Below are positions 16,406 to 23,895 of a stretch of DNA of 64,000 nucleotides, piece by piece. Within the stretch, counting starts at the first letter, position 1, and every line of letters starts with the position of its first letter. The translations under genes and the position numbers were made by a program. Source of the stretch: Chitinophagales bacterium (GTDB lineage: Bacteria; Bacteroidota; Bacteroidia; Chitinophagales; CAIOSU01); NCBI GenBank assembly GCA_018401955.1, contig JAGYJT010000014.1, positions 1 to 64,000 of the forward strand, written 5' to 3'. The notes beneath the pieces are model-generated. The model ran no database searches. It was not told where the DNA came from and saw only the letters and a program-made list of their open reading frames with translations.

Positions 16406-17674
16406 TTACTGTTTCAGTACCTTTTGCGTAAACCTGCCATCAGCGCTTTGCAACAGGTATAGGCCCGGGGCAAGGTTGCTTACATCAATGGTTGAGGTTT
16501 GTCCTTCAATTACGCTAGTGTTATACAATACACGGCCAGCAAGGTCACGTAGCACCATCGTTATGTTTTCAGTATGCGTAGTTTTGATGGATAGCAGGTT
16601 TGAAACAGGATTAGGATAAACGGATGCTTCATAACCAGCAACATCACTAATCCCCACTGTTAGGCCATATACCAGTTTAACCGACTCAGGCGCATAGCCC
16701 ACCTTGAAAGTATCTACGGCAACTCCTGTTTTATCGAAAACAATACCACGGGTGTAGCTAAAGTAATCGGTTTGGGTAACGTAGAATTGCTGGTTGAGGG
16801 TGTCGTAGGCAAAAGCTGTTATTAAAGTGTCTACAATACTGGCATTGATAATGCTTCCATCGGTAACATCTATGCTACCCAATTTGCCATCGTATACGCC
16901 AAACAAAGTGTCGCCTACCAATTGCAATACACTGCCATAGCCACCCGCTACATCCACGCCAATTGGGTTAATGCTAAGGCTGCCATCAATAGGGTCGTAA
17001 AAACTGGCCATGTCGGTAGCGCTGCCGATACCAATGATGCCGCCGGCAAAAGTGATGAGCTTGCCAATATCGGAAACATTATCACCCGGCACATTTTTTA
17101 CAAACGTACCGGTAGGCAAGTAAACCAATGCTAAGTAGCCTGCTGAGTCGCTAAAGCTGGCATCGTCAAAGTTTTGAGATAGGTAAGCGGTATCACCGAT
17201 AATGGCGATGCTTTTTACGCCCCTTTCAATTTGCGGCACTACATAGTCCAATGTCAAATCCGTTTTATCGAAAACGTAAAGGTTGCTATCCGTTTGGCCA
17301 TACCAATTACCTACTAACAGTTGGTTGAGGTTAATGGCCATGGTATAAGTGCTGGCACCAGGGAAGGCAACTGTTGCTACACGGCTAAAATCGCTCAACC
17401 TTATTTTTACCAATGAATCTTGCGCTGCAACATAGGCATAATCACCATCAATCAATAGGTCTTGGATGCTTTGGGTGTGGATAGTGTCGCTCACGCGGGT
17501 GTTGCCCGTGGCGGGGTCGAAGCCAACCAGCGTTACATTTTCTTGTGGATTGCCAAATTGGCCGCCATTGAGAATGAGCACTTCCTTAAGAAAAGGCGCT
17601 TGCGCGTTTGTAAAATTTGCCCACAACACCGTGGCCAATAGTAAAATGATTTGTTTGAAATGGATTGATCCCAT
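16406..17674 (-). CDS. Type IX-secreted beta-propeller, BtuG-related
   Basis: The first gene after the cobalamin riboswitch: 422 residues with signal peptide (MGSIHFKQIILLLATVLWAN, FTNA), then EVLILNGGQFGNPQENVTLV and YncE-like blades (VTLVGFDPATGNTRV, LLIDGDYAYVAAQDSLVKI, SNLYVFDKTDLTLDYV, IGDTAYLSQ), and a C-terminal type IX sorting domain (SVYPNPVSNLLSIK, LRDLAGRVLYNT, APGLYLLQS, FTQKVLKQ). Its opening resembles that of the lipoprotein propeller at 10824 (INEGN..SVSYYN), so the operon holds two related propellers, one lipid-anchored and one sent through type IX secretion. A corrinoid-binding role is inferred from regulation and kinship. Confidence 0.85.
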   Translation of the reverse strand: MGSIHFKQIILLLATVLWANFTNAQAPFLKEVLILNGGQFGNPQENVTLVGFDPATGNTRVSDTIHTQSIQDLLIDGDYAYVAAQDSLVKIRLSDFSRVATVAFPGASTYTMAINLNQLLVGNWYGQTDSNLYVFDKTDLTLDYVVPQIERGVKSIAIIGDTAYLSQNFDDASFSDSAGYLALVYLPTGTFVKNVPGDNVSDIGKLITFAGGIIGIGSATDMASFYDPIDGSLSINPIGVDVAGGYGSVLQLVGDTLFGVYDGKLGSIDVTDGSIINASIVDTLITAFAYDTLNQQFYVTQTDYFSYTRGIVFDKTGVAVDTFKVGYAPESVKLVYGLTVGISDVAGYEASVYPNPVSNLLSIKTTHTENITMVLRDLAGRVLYNTSVIEGQTSTIDVSNLAPGLYLLQSADGRFTQKVLKQ

Positions 17675-17750
17675 TGCTTTTAAGGTTTTTGAGTTAAAAG
17701 AATGGGGAGTATATAATACGGGAATAGGAAGCCCACGTAGGGCTGCTATT

Positions 17751-17804
17751 CCAGGTCTTTCTCCCCGAAGACCTGGGAATAAGATGCGCAGCAGGCAGGT
17801 CTTC
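17751..17804 (-). promoter_or_regulatory. Riboswitch expression platform with competing hairpins
   Basis: Read on the minus strand, GAAGACCTG (17796-17804, containing part of the 3' strand of riboswitch P1) is exactly complementary to CAGGTCTTC (17767-17775). That segment, extended as CCAGGTCTT, is exactly complementary to AAGACCTGG (17751-17759). The two stems cannot coexist. Ligand-stabilised P1 would free the middle segment to form the downstream hairpin. No T-run follows, and a second small hairpin (17730-17744) lies before the first gene. Confidence 0.7.
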
Positions 17805-18000
17805 TGGCTCGTTCCGCCTTGGCCGCCTTCCCATTTCGCCGAAGCGAAAAAGTGGCATTTGGGTCAAGGTTTTTGGGTGATTGTTTTGCTTGTCTAGAAT
17901 TTGCAAAGCACTCACCGTGTGGAACTTACAGCAACGGGGATTGCTCCGGATTTGCACCGGATTCCCTATTAAGTCGCGATTGAATCGAGACACCTGCAAC
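17792..18000 (-). promoter_or_regulatory. Cobalamin riboswitch
   Basis: The minus strand shows the B12-riboswitch core in order: TTGCAGGTG (P1 5' strand), AATAGGGAATCCGGTGCAAA followed by TCCGGAGC, the B12 box-type CCGTTGCTGTAAGTTCCACA, a GTGAGTGC segment, and the closing GAGCCAGAAGACCTGCCTGC. GCAGGT and ACCTGC form P1. It lies about 115 bases upstream of the type IX propeller gene on the same strand and should repress the block when adenosyl- or other cobalamin is plentiful. Ends are approximate. Confidence 0.95.
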
Positions 18001-18030
18001 ATCGTAATCCGTGGGCAAAGATAAATTTTA

Positions 18031-18063
18031 TTGACGATTTACGAAGTACGATTTACGATTGAA
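18031..18063. repeat. Heptanucleotide array, tttacga word
   Basis: Units ttgacga, tttacga, agtacga, tttacga, ttgaag lie just upstream of the riboswitch, where the operon's promoter should be. The remaining bases to the paiB-like stop at 18129 are AT-rich and hold no gene. Confidence 0.75.
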
Positions 18064-18128
18064 GTTCGAAATACTAGTGAACTCGTTTTAACTAATTCTA
18101 AAATTCTTAAATCCCGCTAATTCTGATT

Positions 18129-18731
18129 TCAGATAAGCTTGCGCATATACGCCGCAGTTTCAATCGCATAGGCATCGCCGCTGGCTTCCAATGCAGCTAT
18201 AATGTTTGCTCTATCGCTTTGGGGCTTGTTTTGGTTGAGCTTAAACTGCCCCTGTAAATCATCCACCTCAATCTTAAAAGCTTGTATGTGCTGCAACAAT
18301 GCATCGCGGTATTGGTTTGGCAAGGTTTGCCATTGCTCCATATATGCTGGGCCAAACTCCTTGAAGGTTCGCTCCATAACGGCTATCTGTGCATCGTGGC
18401 CTTCAATCAATTTAGCAGTGCCATATGCATGCACGGCTACATAGTTCCAAGTAGGTACTTGCACCTTGTTGGCATACAGGCTAGGGGCAATGTAAGCATG
18501 CGGCCCACTAAAAATAATCATTACCCGCTGGCCATCAATCAATTTGGCTTGAGGGTTGGCCAAGGCCATGTGGCTGGTGAGGGTTATTTTATCATCAATG
18601 TTTTCAATTATAAAGGGCAAGTGTGTGCCCATTAGCTCATGCCCAGTAACCATTACCGCAAAAGCATGGCTGCGCATAAAAGCCAAAAGTGCTTGGCTAT
18701 CGGTTTCTTTAAACTCCTTGGGGATAAACAT
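18129..18731 (-). CDS. FMN-binding negative transcriptional regulator, PaiB-like
   Basis: The 200 residues match PaiB-family split-barrel flavoproteins: MFIPKEFKETD at the N-terminus, GTHLPFIIENI, SHMALANPQ, IFSGPHAYIAPSLY, VPTWNYVAVHAYG and GQFKLNQNKP. Bacillus PaiB was named for effects on protease and sporulation genes, but the family is better viewed as FMN-binding proteins of uncertain role. It is a single gene with a near-adjacent -7 element, transcribed away from the carbonic anhydrase. Confidence 0.88.
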   Translation of the reverse strand: MFIPKEFKETDSQALLAFMRSHAFAVMVTGHELMGTHLPFIIENIDDKITLTSHMALANPQAKLIDGQRVMIIFSGPHAYIAPSLYANKVQVPTWNYVAVHAYGTAKLIEGHDAQIAVMERTFKEFGPAYMEQWQTLPNQYRDALLQHIQAFKIEVDDLQGQFKLNQNKPQSDRANIIAALEASGDAYAIETAAYMRKLI

Positions 18732-18735
18732 GTGG

Positions 18736-18743
18736 TAAAGTTA
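18736..18743 (-). promoter_or_regulatory. Probable -7 element (TAACTTTA) for the paiB-like gene
   Basis: On the minus strand TAACTTTA ends five bases before the ATG (CCACATG follows), so the transcript would have almost no leader. Confidence 0.45.
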
Positions 18744-18881
18744 CAAGATAGTGGTAATGCTTATCCTCTTGCCGTTGTTTTTGTTTTGGTGGGGTCGAAC
18801 TTTTGTTGGTATTAGCCCGCAATTCGCAACTATTTTCTATTTTGTTATTGCTATTAAATATTATTTAAACCGAGCGGACAC

Positions 18882-19517
18882 ATGGAAAACTTGAATGAAC
18901 TATTAGAAGGCAATGAAAATTGGGCAAACTCGATAAAGAAGATAAACCCTGAGTTTTTTAAAAAACTAGCATTGCAACAAACGCCACAGTATTTATGGAT
19001 TGGGTGCTCAGATAGCCGCGTGCCGGCCAACGAGATTACAGGAACTTTGCCAGGTGCTATTTTTGTGCACCGTAACATTGCCAACGTAGTACAACTTACT
19101 GATTACAACATGCTGAGTGTTGTATATTATGCGGTAAAGTACCTTGAGGTACAACATATTATAGTATGCGGCCATTATGGCTGTGGCGGGGTGCAGGCGG
19201 CTATGAGTAGCAAAAGCTATGGTTTTATTGATGGCTGGTTGAGCAACATTAAAAATGTGCAGCGCTTGCACCAAGAGCAACTAGATGCTTTGGAAACCGA
19301 AGCGCAAAGGGCCGATAGGTTGGTAGAATTGAACGTGATGGAAGGCGTTAGGTCTTTATCAGAGATTTCGTTTATCCAGGAAGAGTGGAAAAAGGGCAAG
19401 TTCCCAAAAATTCATGGACTGGTTTACAGCCTCAAAGATGGCATGTTAAAAGACCTGGATGTTACTGCTGATTGCCCAGAGTGTGTTGCACCAGCTTTGC
19501 GTTACCAGTTAGACTAA
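18882..19517 (+). CDS. can: Beta-class carbonic anhydrase
   Basis: A 211-residue cytoplasmic zinc enzyme interconverting CO2 and bicarbonate. The zinc ligands Cys42 (GCSDSRVPA), His98 and Cys101 (CGHYGCGG) and the Asp44-Arg46 dyad are all present. Length and the C-terminal GLVYSLKDGML match the beta class. Bicarbonate made here would feed acetyl-CoA carboxylase, whose accB and accC lie 4 kb downstream. It is divergent from the paiB-like gene and ends 13 bases from the convergent AlkD-like gene. Confidence 0.95.
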   Translation: MENLNELLEGNENWANSIKKINPEFFKKLALQQTPQYLWIGCSDSRVPANEITGTLPGAIFVHRNIANVVQLTDYNMLSVVYYAVKYLEVQHIIVCGHYGCGGVQAAMSSKSYGFIDGWLSNIKNVQRLHQEQLDALETEAQRADRLVELNVMEGVRSLSEISFIQEEWKKGKFPKIHGLVYSLKDGMLKDLDVTADCPECVAPALRYQLD

Positions 19518-19530
19518 CCAGGCGTACATA

Positions 19531-20217
19531 TTAGGGTTTTGCCGCCTTTCGGTTTACTCCTTTGAGTGCCTCACGCTGGCTTAGCCCTGACAACTCGTTT
19601 GTAGCTACAAATTGCGCTACCGCCATTGGGTCGATGGCTGCGTATTGCCTAAGCGCCCACCCAATTGCCTTGCGGATGAAAAACTCTCTACTGTTAGCGC
19701 GTGTTTTGCAATACATAAACAGGCGCTCAGCGTCGGTATCGTTTTTATAACCCAACTGATACATGATGGCTACCCGTTGTAGCCAGAAGTTGTCGCTTTT
19801 TATCCAGCGCTCCGTGTTATCGAGTATCAGCTCGGGATGCCTTTTCAGTAGTCCTCCTATGTGGTGAGATGCCAAAGGGTCAACAGTATCCCACCAGCTA
19901 TTGGTTACAACCAGCTCTTCTAGCATGGGCAAGTGCTTGGGCTCCAGCTTTTTTATCATTTTATCCAGCAAGTCGAGGGCTGCGTAATGGCATTCGCGAT
20001 ACGGCATATCCCACAGGGCCTCTATCACATCTTCCAGGTCAGCCAAAGGAGGCAAACCATGCTGCTTAATAAATGCTTTGACTATCTCTCTGCGCTGCGG
20101 GCTTTTAATGCCATAGAACTCAAATTGGTGTTTCATATAGGCCTCCATTGGCCTGGCAAGTGTTGGGTTGGCTGCATCTTCAAATGCTGATAGAAGTAGT
20201 TTGATGTATGCGTGCAT
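19531..20217 (-). CDS. DNA alkylation repair protein, AlkD-like
   Basis: The 228 residues form a HEAT-like helical repeat protein of the DNA alkylation repair family (YGIKSPQRREIVKAF, ALWDMPYRECHYAALDLL, VTNSWWDTVDPLA, SDNFWLQRVAIMYQL, FFIRKAIGWALRQYA). AlkD excises bulky or cationic alkylated bases without base flipping; the tryptophan/aspartate pair in SWWDTVD corresponds to the functional groove. Convergent with can. The 190-base gap upstream holds heptanucleotide arrays and a REP-like palindrome. Confidence 0.9.
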   Translation of the reverse strand: MHAYIKLLLSAFEDAANPTLARPMEAYMKHQFEFYGIKSPQRREIVKAFIKQHGLPPLADLEDVIEALWDMPYRECHYAALDLLDKMIKKLEPKHLPMLEELVVTNSWWDTVDPLASHHIGGLLKRHPELILDNTERWIKSDNFWLQRVAIMYQLGYKNDTDAERLFMYCKTRANSREFFIRKAIGWALRQYAAIDPMAVAQFVATNELSGLSQREALKGVNRKAAKP

Positions 20218-20230
20218 TATGTAGTTCTGG

Positions 20231-20352
20231 GTTTCGAGTTACGGGTTACGAGTTGGATTCAAATCTAAAATTAATACTTGAGCGGCATATAACTCGTAAC
20301 CTACAACCAATGTCATGCTGAGCGGAGCCGAAGTACGTAACTCGTAACCAAA
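20231..20352. repeat. Inverted pair of heptanucleotide arrays with REP palindrome
   Basis: The left array (20231-20256: gtttcga, gttacgg, gttacga, gttgg) is answered by inverted copies at 20291-20308 (aactcgtaacctacaacc) and 20334-20352 (acgtaactcgtaacc). A REP-like tgtcatgctgagcggagccg element sits between the two right-hand parts. No coding potential. Confidence 0.8.
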
Positions 20353-20390
20353 AACAAAAAGCCCCCTTGGCGAACCACTACCAAGGGGGC
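20351..20390 (-). terminator. Rho-independent terminator of the DUF4476 gene
   Basis: On the minus strand a perfect 10-bp stem GCCCCCTTGG/CCAAGGGGGC with a 10-base loop is followed by TTTTTGTTTTTGG. It lies 20 bases after the stop codon at 20411. Confidence 0.9.
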
Positions 20391-20410
20391 ACAACATTTA
20401 TGAAAGGGTA

Positions 20411-21172
20411 TTAAAGACTAGCCATATAGTTACTCAAGTTTCGTACGCTGCTATCAAAGCTAAACGCATCAAATACTATGTAATAGCGCTCAGGGTCAAC
20501 GGTACTGGTGTAGGCCAGTTTAGCTACTTCCAATCTGCTACTGTCAAAGCTGAACAATTGTAGCATTTGCAAAACTTGTACGCTGGTAAAATAGTTGCTA
20601 TTGATGGCTTGCGCTGCCAATTGGCGCCTAGTGCTATCAAAGGGCCTGTTGCGTATCACGCTCAGCAAATCGGCAAAGGCATTTGGGTGCATTGGGTATA
20701 CCGCAGGTACTTGTGGTACAGGGTTGTGCACTGGGTGGCCTATTGGTTGGGCCACTGGCCTGCCTGTTATAGCATTGCCCGGGTATGCACATACAACGCC
20801 GCCCCCTAGGTGCACGGGCTGTGCGCCCATGGCAAACATGTTGTTAATGTCAAGGCCATTGTATGGGTTGATAACGGCGTGCACTTCATATCCAAACGGC
20901 AAGTTTACGGGGCCATTATATATAACCTGCTGGGTATTGAAAGCATTGTATGGGTTGGAGTACAAGGCCGTAATGCGCATGTTGTGCACGCCTGGCGCTA
21001 TGCCAGCTAGCTTATGGCGATTAGAAAATGGGCCGTAATCCACTCCGTTGATAGTAACAACAATTGGGGCGTTGTCATAAGAAGCGATGTGGAGGCGCGT
21101 TGAAGCGTTAGCAGTGAATGTACTTAGGGCTAAGGCAACAATCATTGTTGAAAGTAAAAGTAAGCGTTTCAT
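20411..21172 (-). CDS. Secreted DUF4476-domain protein
   Basis: A 253-residue exported protein: signal MKRLLLLSTMIVALALSTF (cleavage near TANA), a beta-rich N-terminal half (LHIASYDNAPIVVTINGVDY, GVHNMRITALYSNPYN), a proline-rich linker (~125-160), then a C-terminal DUF4476 domain of three similar helical units marked by PFDSTRRQLA, SFDSSRLEVAK and SFDSSVRNL. DUF4476 is largely confined to Bacteroidota and has no known function. It stands alone with its own strong terminator. Confidence 0.85.
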   Translation of the reverse strand: MKRLLLLSTMIVALALSTFTANASTRLHIASYDNAPIVVTINGVDYGPFSNRHKLAGIAPGVHNMRITALYSNPYNAFNTQQVIYNGPVNLPFGYEVHAVINPYNGLDINNMFAMGAQPVHLGGGVVCAYPGNAITGRPVAQPIGHPVHNPVPQVPAVYPMHPNAFADLLSVIRNRPFDSTRRQLAAQAINSNYFTSVQVLQMLQLFSFDSSRLEVAKLAYTSTVDPERYYIVFDAFSFDSSVRNLSNYMASL

Positions 21173-21306
21173 AACAACCTCCTATTTTTAATGGTTTGAC
21201 ATACTAAAAGCAACAGGTGTGCCAAAAATGAAATTGGGTTGATTTTTGTGTGAAAAATTTTAAAAGGTATTGATAATCAGCCTATTGTTTTTTTGTTTTT
21301 GATTGC

Positions 21307-21547
21307 AAACCCATTGTTTACCCATTTAAAAATGGATTCTATTGATATTGGTGTAATGTTTTTATCACAAATCGTATTGGTACATATCGTCCATCTCAAT
21401 AGACATGGCTTTCAAGCCATGGCACCAAACCCATTGATTACCCATTTAAAAATGGGTTCTATTGATATTGGTGTTATGTTTTTATCACAAACCGTATTGG
21501 CACATAATTGCCCATCTCAATAGACATGGCTTTCAAGCCATGGCGAA
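21307..21547. repeat. 120-bp tandem duplication with two hairpins per copy
   Basis: Copies at 21307-21426 and 21427-21547 are near-identical. Each holds ACCCATTT-AA-AAATGGGT (one mismatch in copy 1) and CATGGCTT-TC-AAGCCATG, joined by ctattgatattggtgt and gtttttatcacaaa. The second hairpin also occurs at 28017-28036. The duplication fills most of the gap before fabH. The rest, 21173-21306, is AT-rich and contains no gene I can see. Confidence 0.9.
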
Positions 21548-21580
21548 TTGCCCTTTTTGAAAACTCGAAACTGATTTGCA

Positions 21581-21588
21581 TATCTTTA
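21581..21588 (+). promoter_or_regulatory. Probable -7 element (TATCTTTA) for fabH
   Basis: TATCTTTA lies six bases before the fabH ATG. TTTTTG at 21554-21559 is 21 bases upstream and could serve as the -33 element. The transcript would be nearly leaderless. Confidence 0.5.
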
Positions 21589-21593
21589 CCGCC

Positions 21594-22583
21594 ATGAGTA
21601 AAGTAACAGCCGCCATTACCGGAGTGCATGCTTGGTTGCCTGAATATAGGTTGACCAATGCGGAGTTGGAGCGTATGGTAGATACTACTGAGGAGTGGAT
21701 TATATCGCGCACGGGCATTAGTGAGCGGCGTATATTGCGTGGAGAAGGGTTGGGTACCAGCGATATGGCCGATAAAGCCGTATTGGGGCTGTTGGAAAAA
21801 ACTGGCACCAAACCAGAGGAGATTGACCTATTGATATGTGCCACTGTAACACCCGATATGCAGTTTCCGGCTACGGCCAACATTATATGCGACAAAGTGG
21901 GTATTAAAAATGCCTTTAGTTATGATTTGAATGCGGCTTGCTCGGGTTTTTTATATGCGCTTACCGCAGCCAATGCATACATACAAGCGGGGCTTTATAG
22001 GAAGGTGATAGTGGTGGGTGCCGACAAAATGAGCAGCATCATTGACTACGAAGACCGCCAAACCTGTGTAATATTCGGCGATGGGGCTGGGGCCGTGTTG
22101 CTGGAACCCACCACCACCGGCAATGGCATACAAGATCAAGTAATGCAATCTGACGGTGTTGGGCGTGCTCATTTACACCAAAAAGCAGGTGGCAGTGCCA
22201 AGCCCGCAAGCCTTGAAACCGTGATGGCCAAAGAGCACTTTGTTTATCAAGAAGGGGCTGCCGTGTTTAAATGGGCCGTGGTAAAAATGGCCGAAGCCAC
22301 CGAGCAGGTAATGCAGCGCAACAACCTTACAGCTAACGATATCAATTGGCTGGTGCCTCACCAAGCCAATAAGCGCATCATCGACTCGTGTGCTGAGCGT
22401 GTGGGTTTACCTAAAGAAAAGGTAATGTTGAATATTGACCGCTATGGCAATACCACTAATGGCACCATACCCATTTGCCTTTGGGAGTGGGAAAATCAAC
22501 TGAAAACCGGCGATAACCTCATACTAGCTGCCTTTGGTGGCGGCTTTACTTGGGGCGCACTTTGGTTGAAGTGGGGGAAGTAA
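21594..22583 (+). CDS. fabH: Beta-ketoacyl-ACP synthase III
   Basis: The 329-residue condensing enzyme starts fatty acid synthesis by joining acetyl-CoA to malonyl-ACP. The catalytic triad is visible: Cys116 (NAACSGFLYAL), His256 (VPHQANKR) and Asn286 (YGNTTNGTIP). ATG 21594 was chosen because the protein then begins MSKVTAAITGV like homologues; an ATG at 21576 precedes the promoter-like element. In many Bacteroidota rpmF lies just upstream, but here a tandem duplication occupies that place. efp, accB and accC follow on the same strand. Confidence 0.95.
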   Translation: MSKVTAAITGVHAWLPEYRLTNAELERMVDTTEEWIISRTGISERRILRGEGLGTSDMADKAVLGLLEKTGTKPEEIDLLICATVTPDMQFPATANIICDKVGIKNAFSYDLNAACSGFLYALTAANAYIQAGLYRKVIVVGADKMSSIIDYEDRQTCVIFGDGAGAVLLEPTTTGNGIQDQVMQSDGVGRAHLHQKAGGSAKPASLETVMAKEHFVYQEGAAVFKWAVVKMAEATEQVMQRNNLTANDINWLVPHQANKRIIDSCAERVGLPKEKVMLNIDRYGNTTNGTIPICLWEWENQLKTGDNLILAAFGGGFTWGALWLKWGK

Positions 22584-22718
22584 GATGAGAGATGACAGAT
22601 AAGAAATGATAGATGACAGACAAAAAAACAACAGTAAGTAAATTCTGGATGGCTTTGGCCTTTTGTCATTGTTGGTTTTAAAAATCTGTTATTTGTTATC
22701 TCATATCTGATATCTGGT
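22584..22718. repeat. Inverted pair of heptanucleotide arrays between fabH and efp
   Basis: 22584-22624 (gatgaga, gatgaca, gataaga, aatgata, gatgaca) starts at the base after the fabH stop. 22685-22718 (ctgttat, ttgttat, ctcatat, ctgatat, ctgg) is its approximate inverted partner. About 60 bases of non-repeated sequence lie between. Confidence 0.75.
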
Positions 22719-22786
22719 TTTTGCCTTGTGTCTCGGTAAAAATATTTGCTTAAATTCACAGCCCGAAACATGAACAAAAAAATATT

Positions 22787-23350
22787 ATGGCTAATATAAG
22801 TGACATTAAAAACGGTTTGTGCCTGGAGATGAACGGCGATTTGTGGCAGATTGTTGAGTTTTTGCACGTTAAGCCGGGTAAAGGCCAAGCGTTTGTACGT
22901 AGCAAACTGAAAAGCCTTACCACTGGTAAAAACTTGGAGCACACGTTTCAGTTGAGTGCCAAAATTACCACTGCCCGCATTGAGCGCAGCCAAGCCCAGT
23001 TTTTGTATAAAGATGATATGGGTTACAACTTTATGAACAACGAGACTTTTGAACAAGTATCGTTGCCAGAGTTTGTTATCGACAGCCCCGATTTTCTTCG
23101 TGAAGGCGACAACGTGGATGTACTAACCCACGCCGAAACCGAAAAGATTATCGCCGTTGAAGTACCTCAGTTTGTAGTAATGGAAGTAACTTACACCGAG
23201 CCGGGCGTAAAAGGCAACACTGCCACCAACGTGAGCAAGCCAGCCACCGTAGAAAGCGGTGCTACCGTTCAAGTACCTATCTTTGTTAACCAAGGCGACT
23301 TGATTAAGATTGATACCAAAGAGCGCATATACGTTGAGAGGGCCAAATAA
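22787..23350 (+). CDS. efp: Translation elongation factor P
   Basis: The 187 residues span the three beta-barrel domains of EF-P, which relieves ribosome stalling at polyproline. Landmarks are MANISDIKNGLCLEMNGDLW, VKPGKGQAFVRSKLKSL (Lys/Arg of the KPGKG loop is the modification site in other species), and the C-terminal GATVQVPIFVNQGDLIKIDT. It lies in a fabH-efp-accB-accC run, 21 bases before accB. Confidence 0.95.
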   Translation: MANISDIKNGLCLEMNGDLWQIVEFLHVKPGKGQAFVRSKLKSLTTGKNLEHTFQLSAKITTARIERSQAQFLYKDDMGYNFMNNETFEQVSLPEFVIDSPDFLREGDNVDVLTHAETEKIIAVEVPQFVVMEVTYTEPGVKGNTATNVSKPATVESGATVQVPIFVNQGDLIKIDTKERIYVERAK

Positions 23351-23371
23351 CTAACCACTTAATATCCCGCT

Positions 23372-23869
23372 ATGGATTTTAAACAGATACAGGAACTCAT
23401 CAAGATGGTTAACAAATCAACCTTGAGCGAGTTAAAAATAGAAGAAGGTGACTTTAAGCTAACCATCCGCACCCGCGATGAGAATGTACAAGGGTATGTG
23501 CAAGTTACGCCAATGCAACAGGTAGCTCAGCCAGCAGCACCTGCTCCTCAGCCGGCAGCAGCACCTGCACCAGCACCTGCCGCCGCTGAAACCCCAAAAG
23601 CTGCAGAGCCCGCTGCGAACGACAATAAATATGTTACCATAAAGTCGCCAATGATTGGTACTTTCTACCGTGCATCTGGGCCAGATAAAGAGCCTTTTGT
23701 AAAAGTTGGCGATAGCGTTGAGAAAGGTACCGTGCTTTGCATTATCGAAGCCATGAAGCTGTTTAACGAGATTGAGTCGGAGCATTCTGGTAAAATCGTT
23801 AAGTTTTTGTTGGAAGATGCGAGCCCAGTGGAGTACGATCAGCCGCTGTTTATCATTGACCCGAGCTAA
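23372..23869 (+). CDS. accB: Biotin carboxyl carrier protein of acetyl-CoA carboxylase
   Basis: The 165-residue carrier has a short N-terminal helical part, an Ala-Pro linker (residues ~50-82) and a C-terminal biotinyl domain. The biotinylated lysine is Lys129 in [12 protein letters not shown] (the more usual motif is EAMKMMNEIE). It carries carboxybiotin between the carboxylase encoded next door and the carboxyltransferase, whose genes are not in the window. accC starts 26 bases downstream. Confidence 0.95.
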   Translation: MDFKQIQELIKMVNKSTLSELKIEEGDFKLTIRTRDENVQGYVQVTPMQQVAQPAAPAPQPAAAPAPAPAAAETPKAAEPAANDNKYVTIKSPMIGTFYRASGPDKEPFVKVGDSVEKGTVLCIIEAMKLFNEIESEHSGKIVKFLLEDASPVEYDQPLFIIDPS

Positions 23870-23895
23870 AAGCTCCCCCTAAAGCCATCGGCTCT

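Noticed and set aside
23518-23620. Repetitive cagcacctg-type DNA in accB
   Set aside because: It encodes the normal Ala-Pro linker of the biotin carrier protein and is not a separate repeat element.
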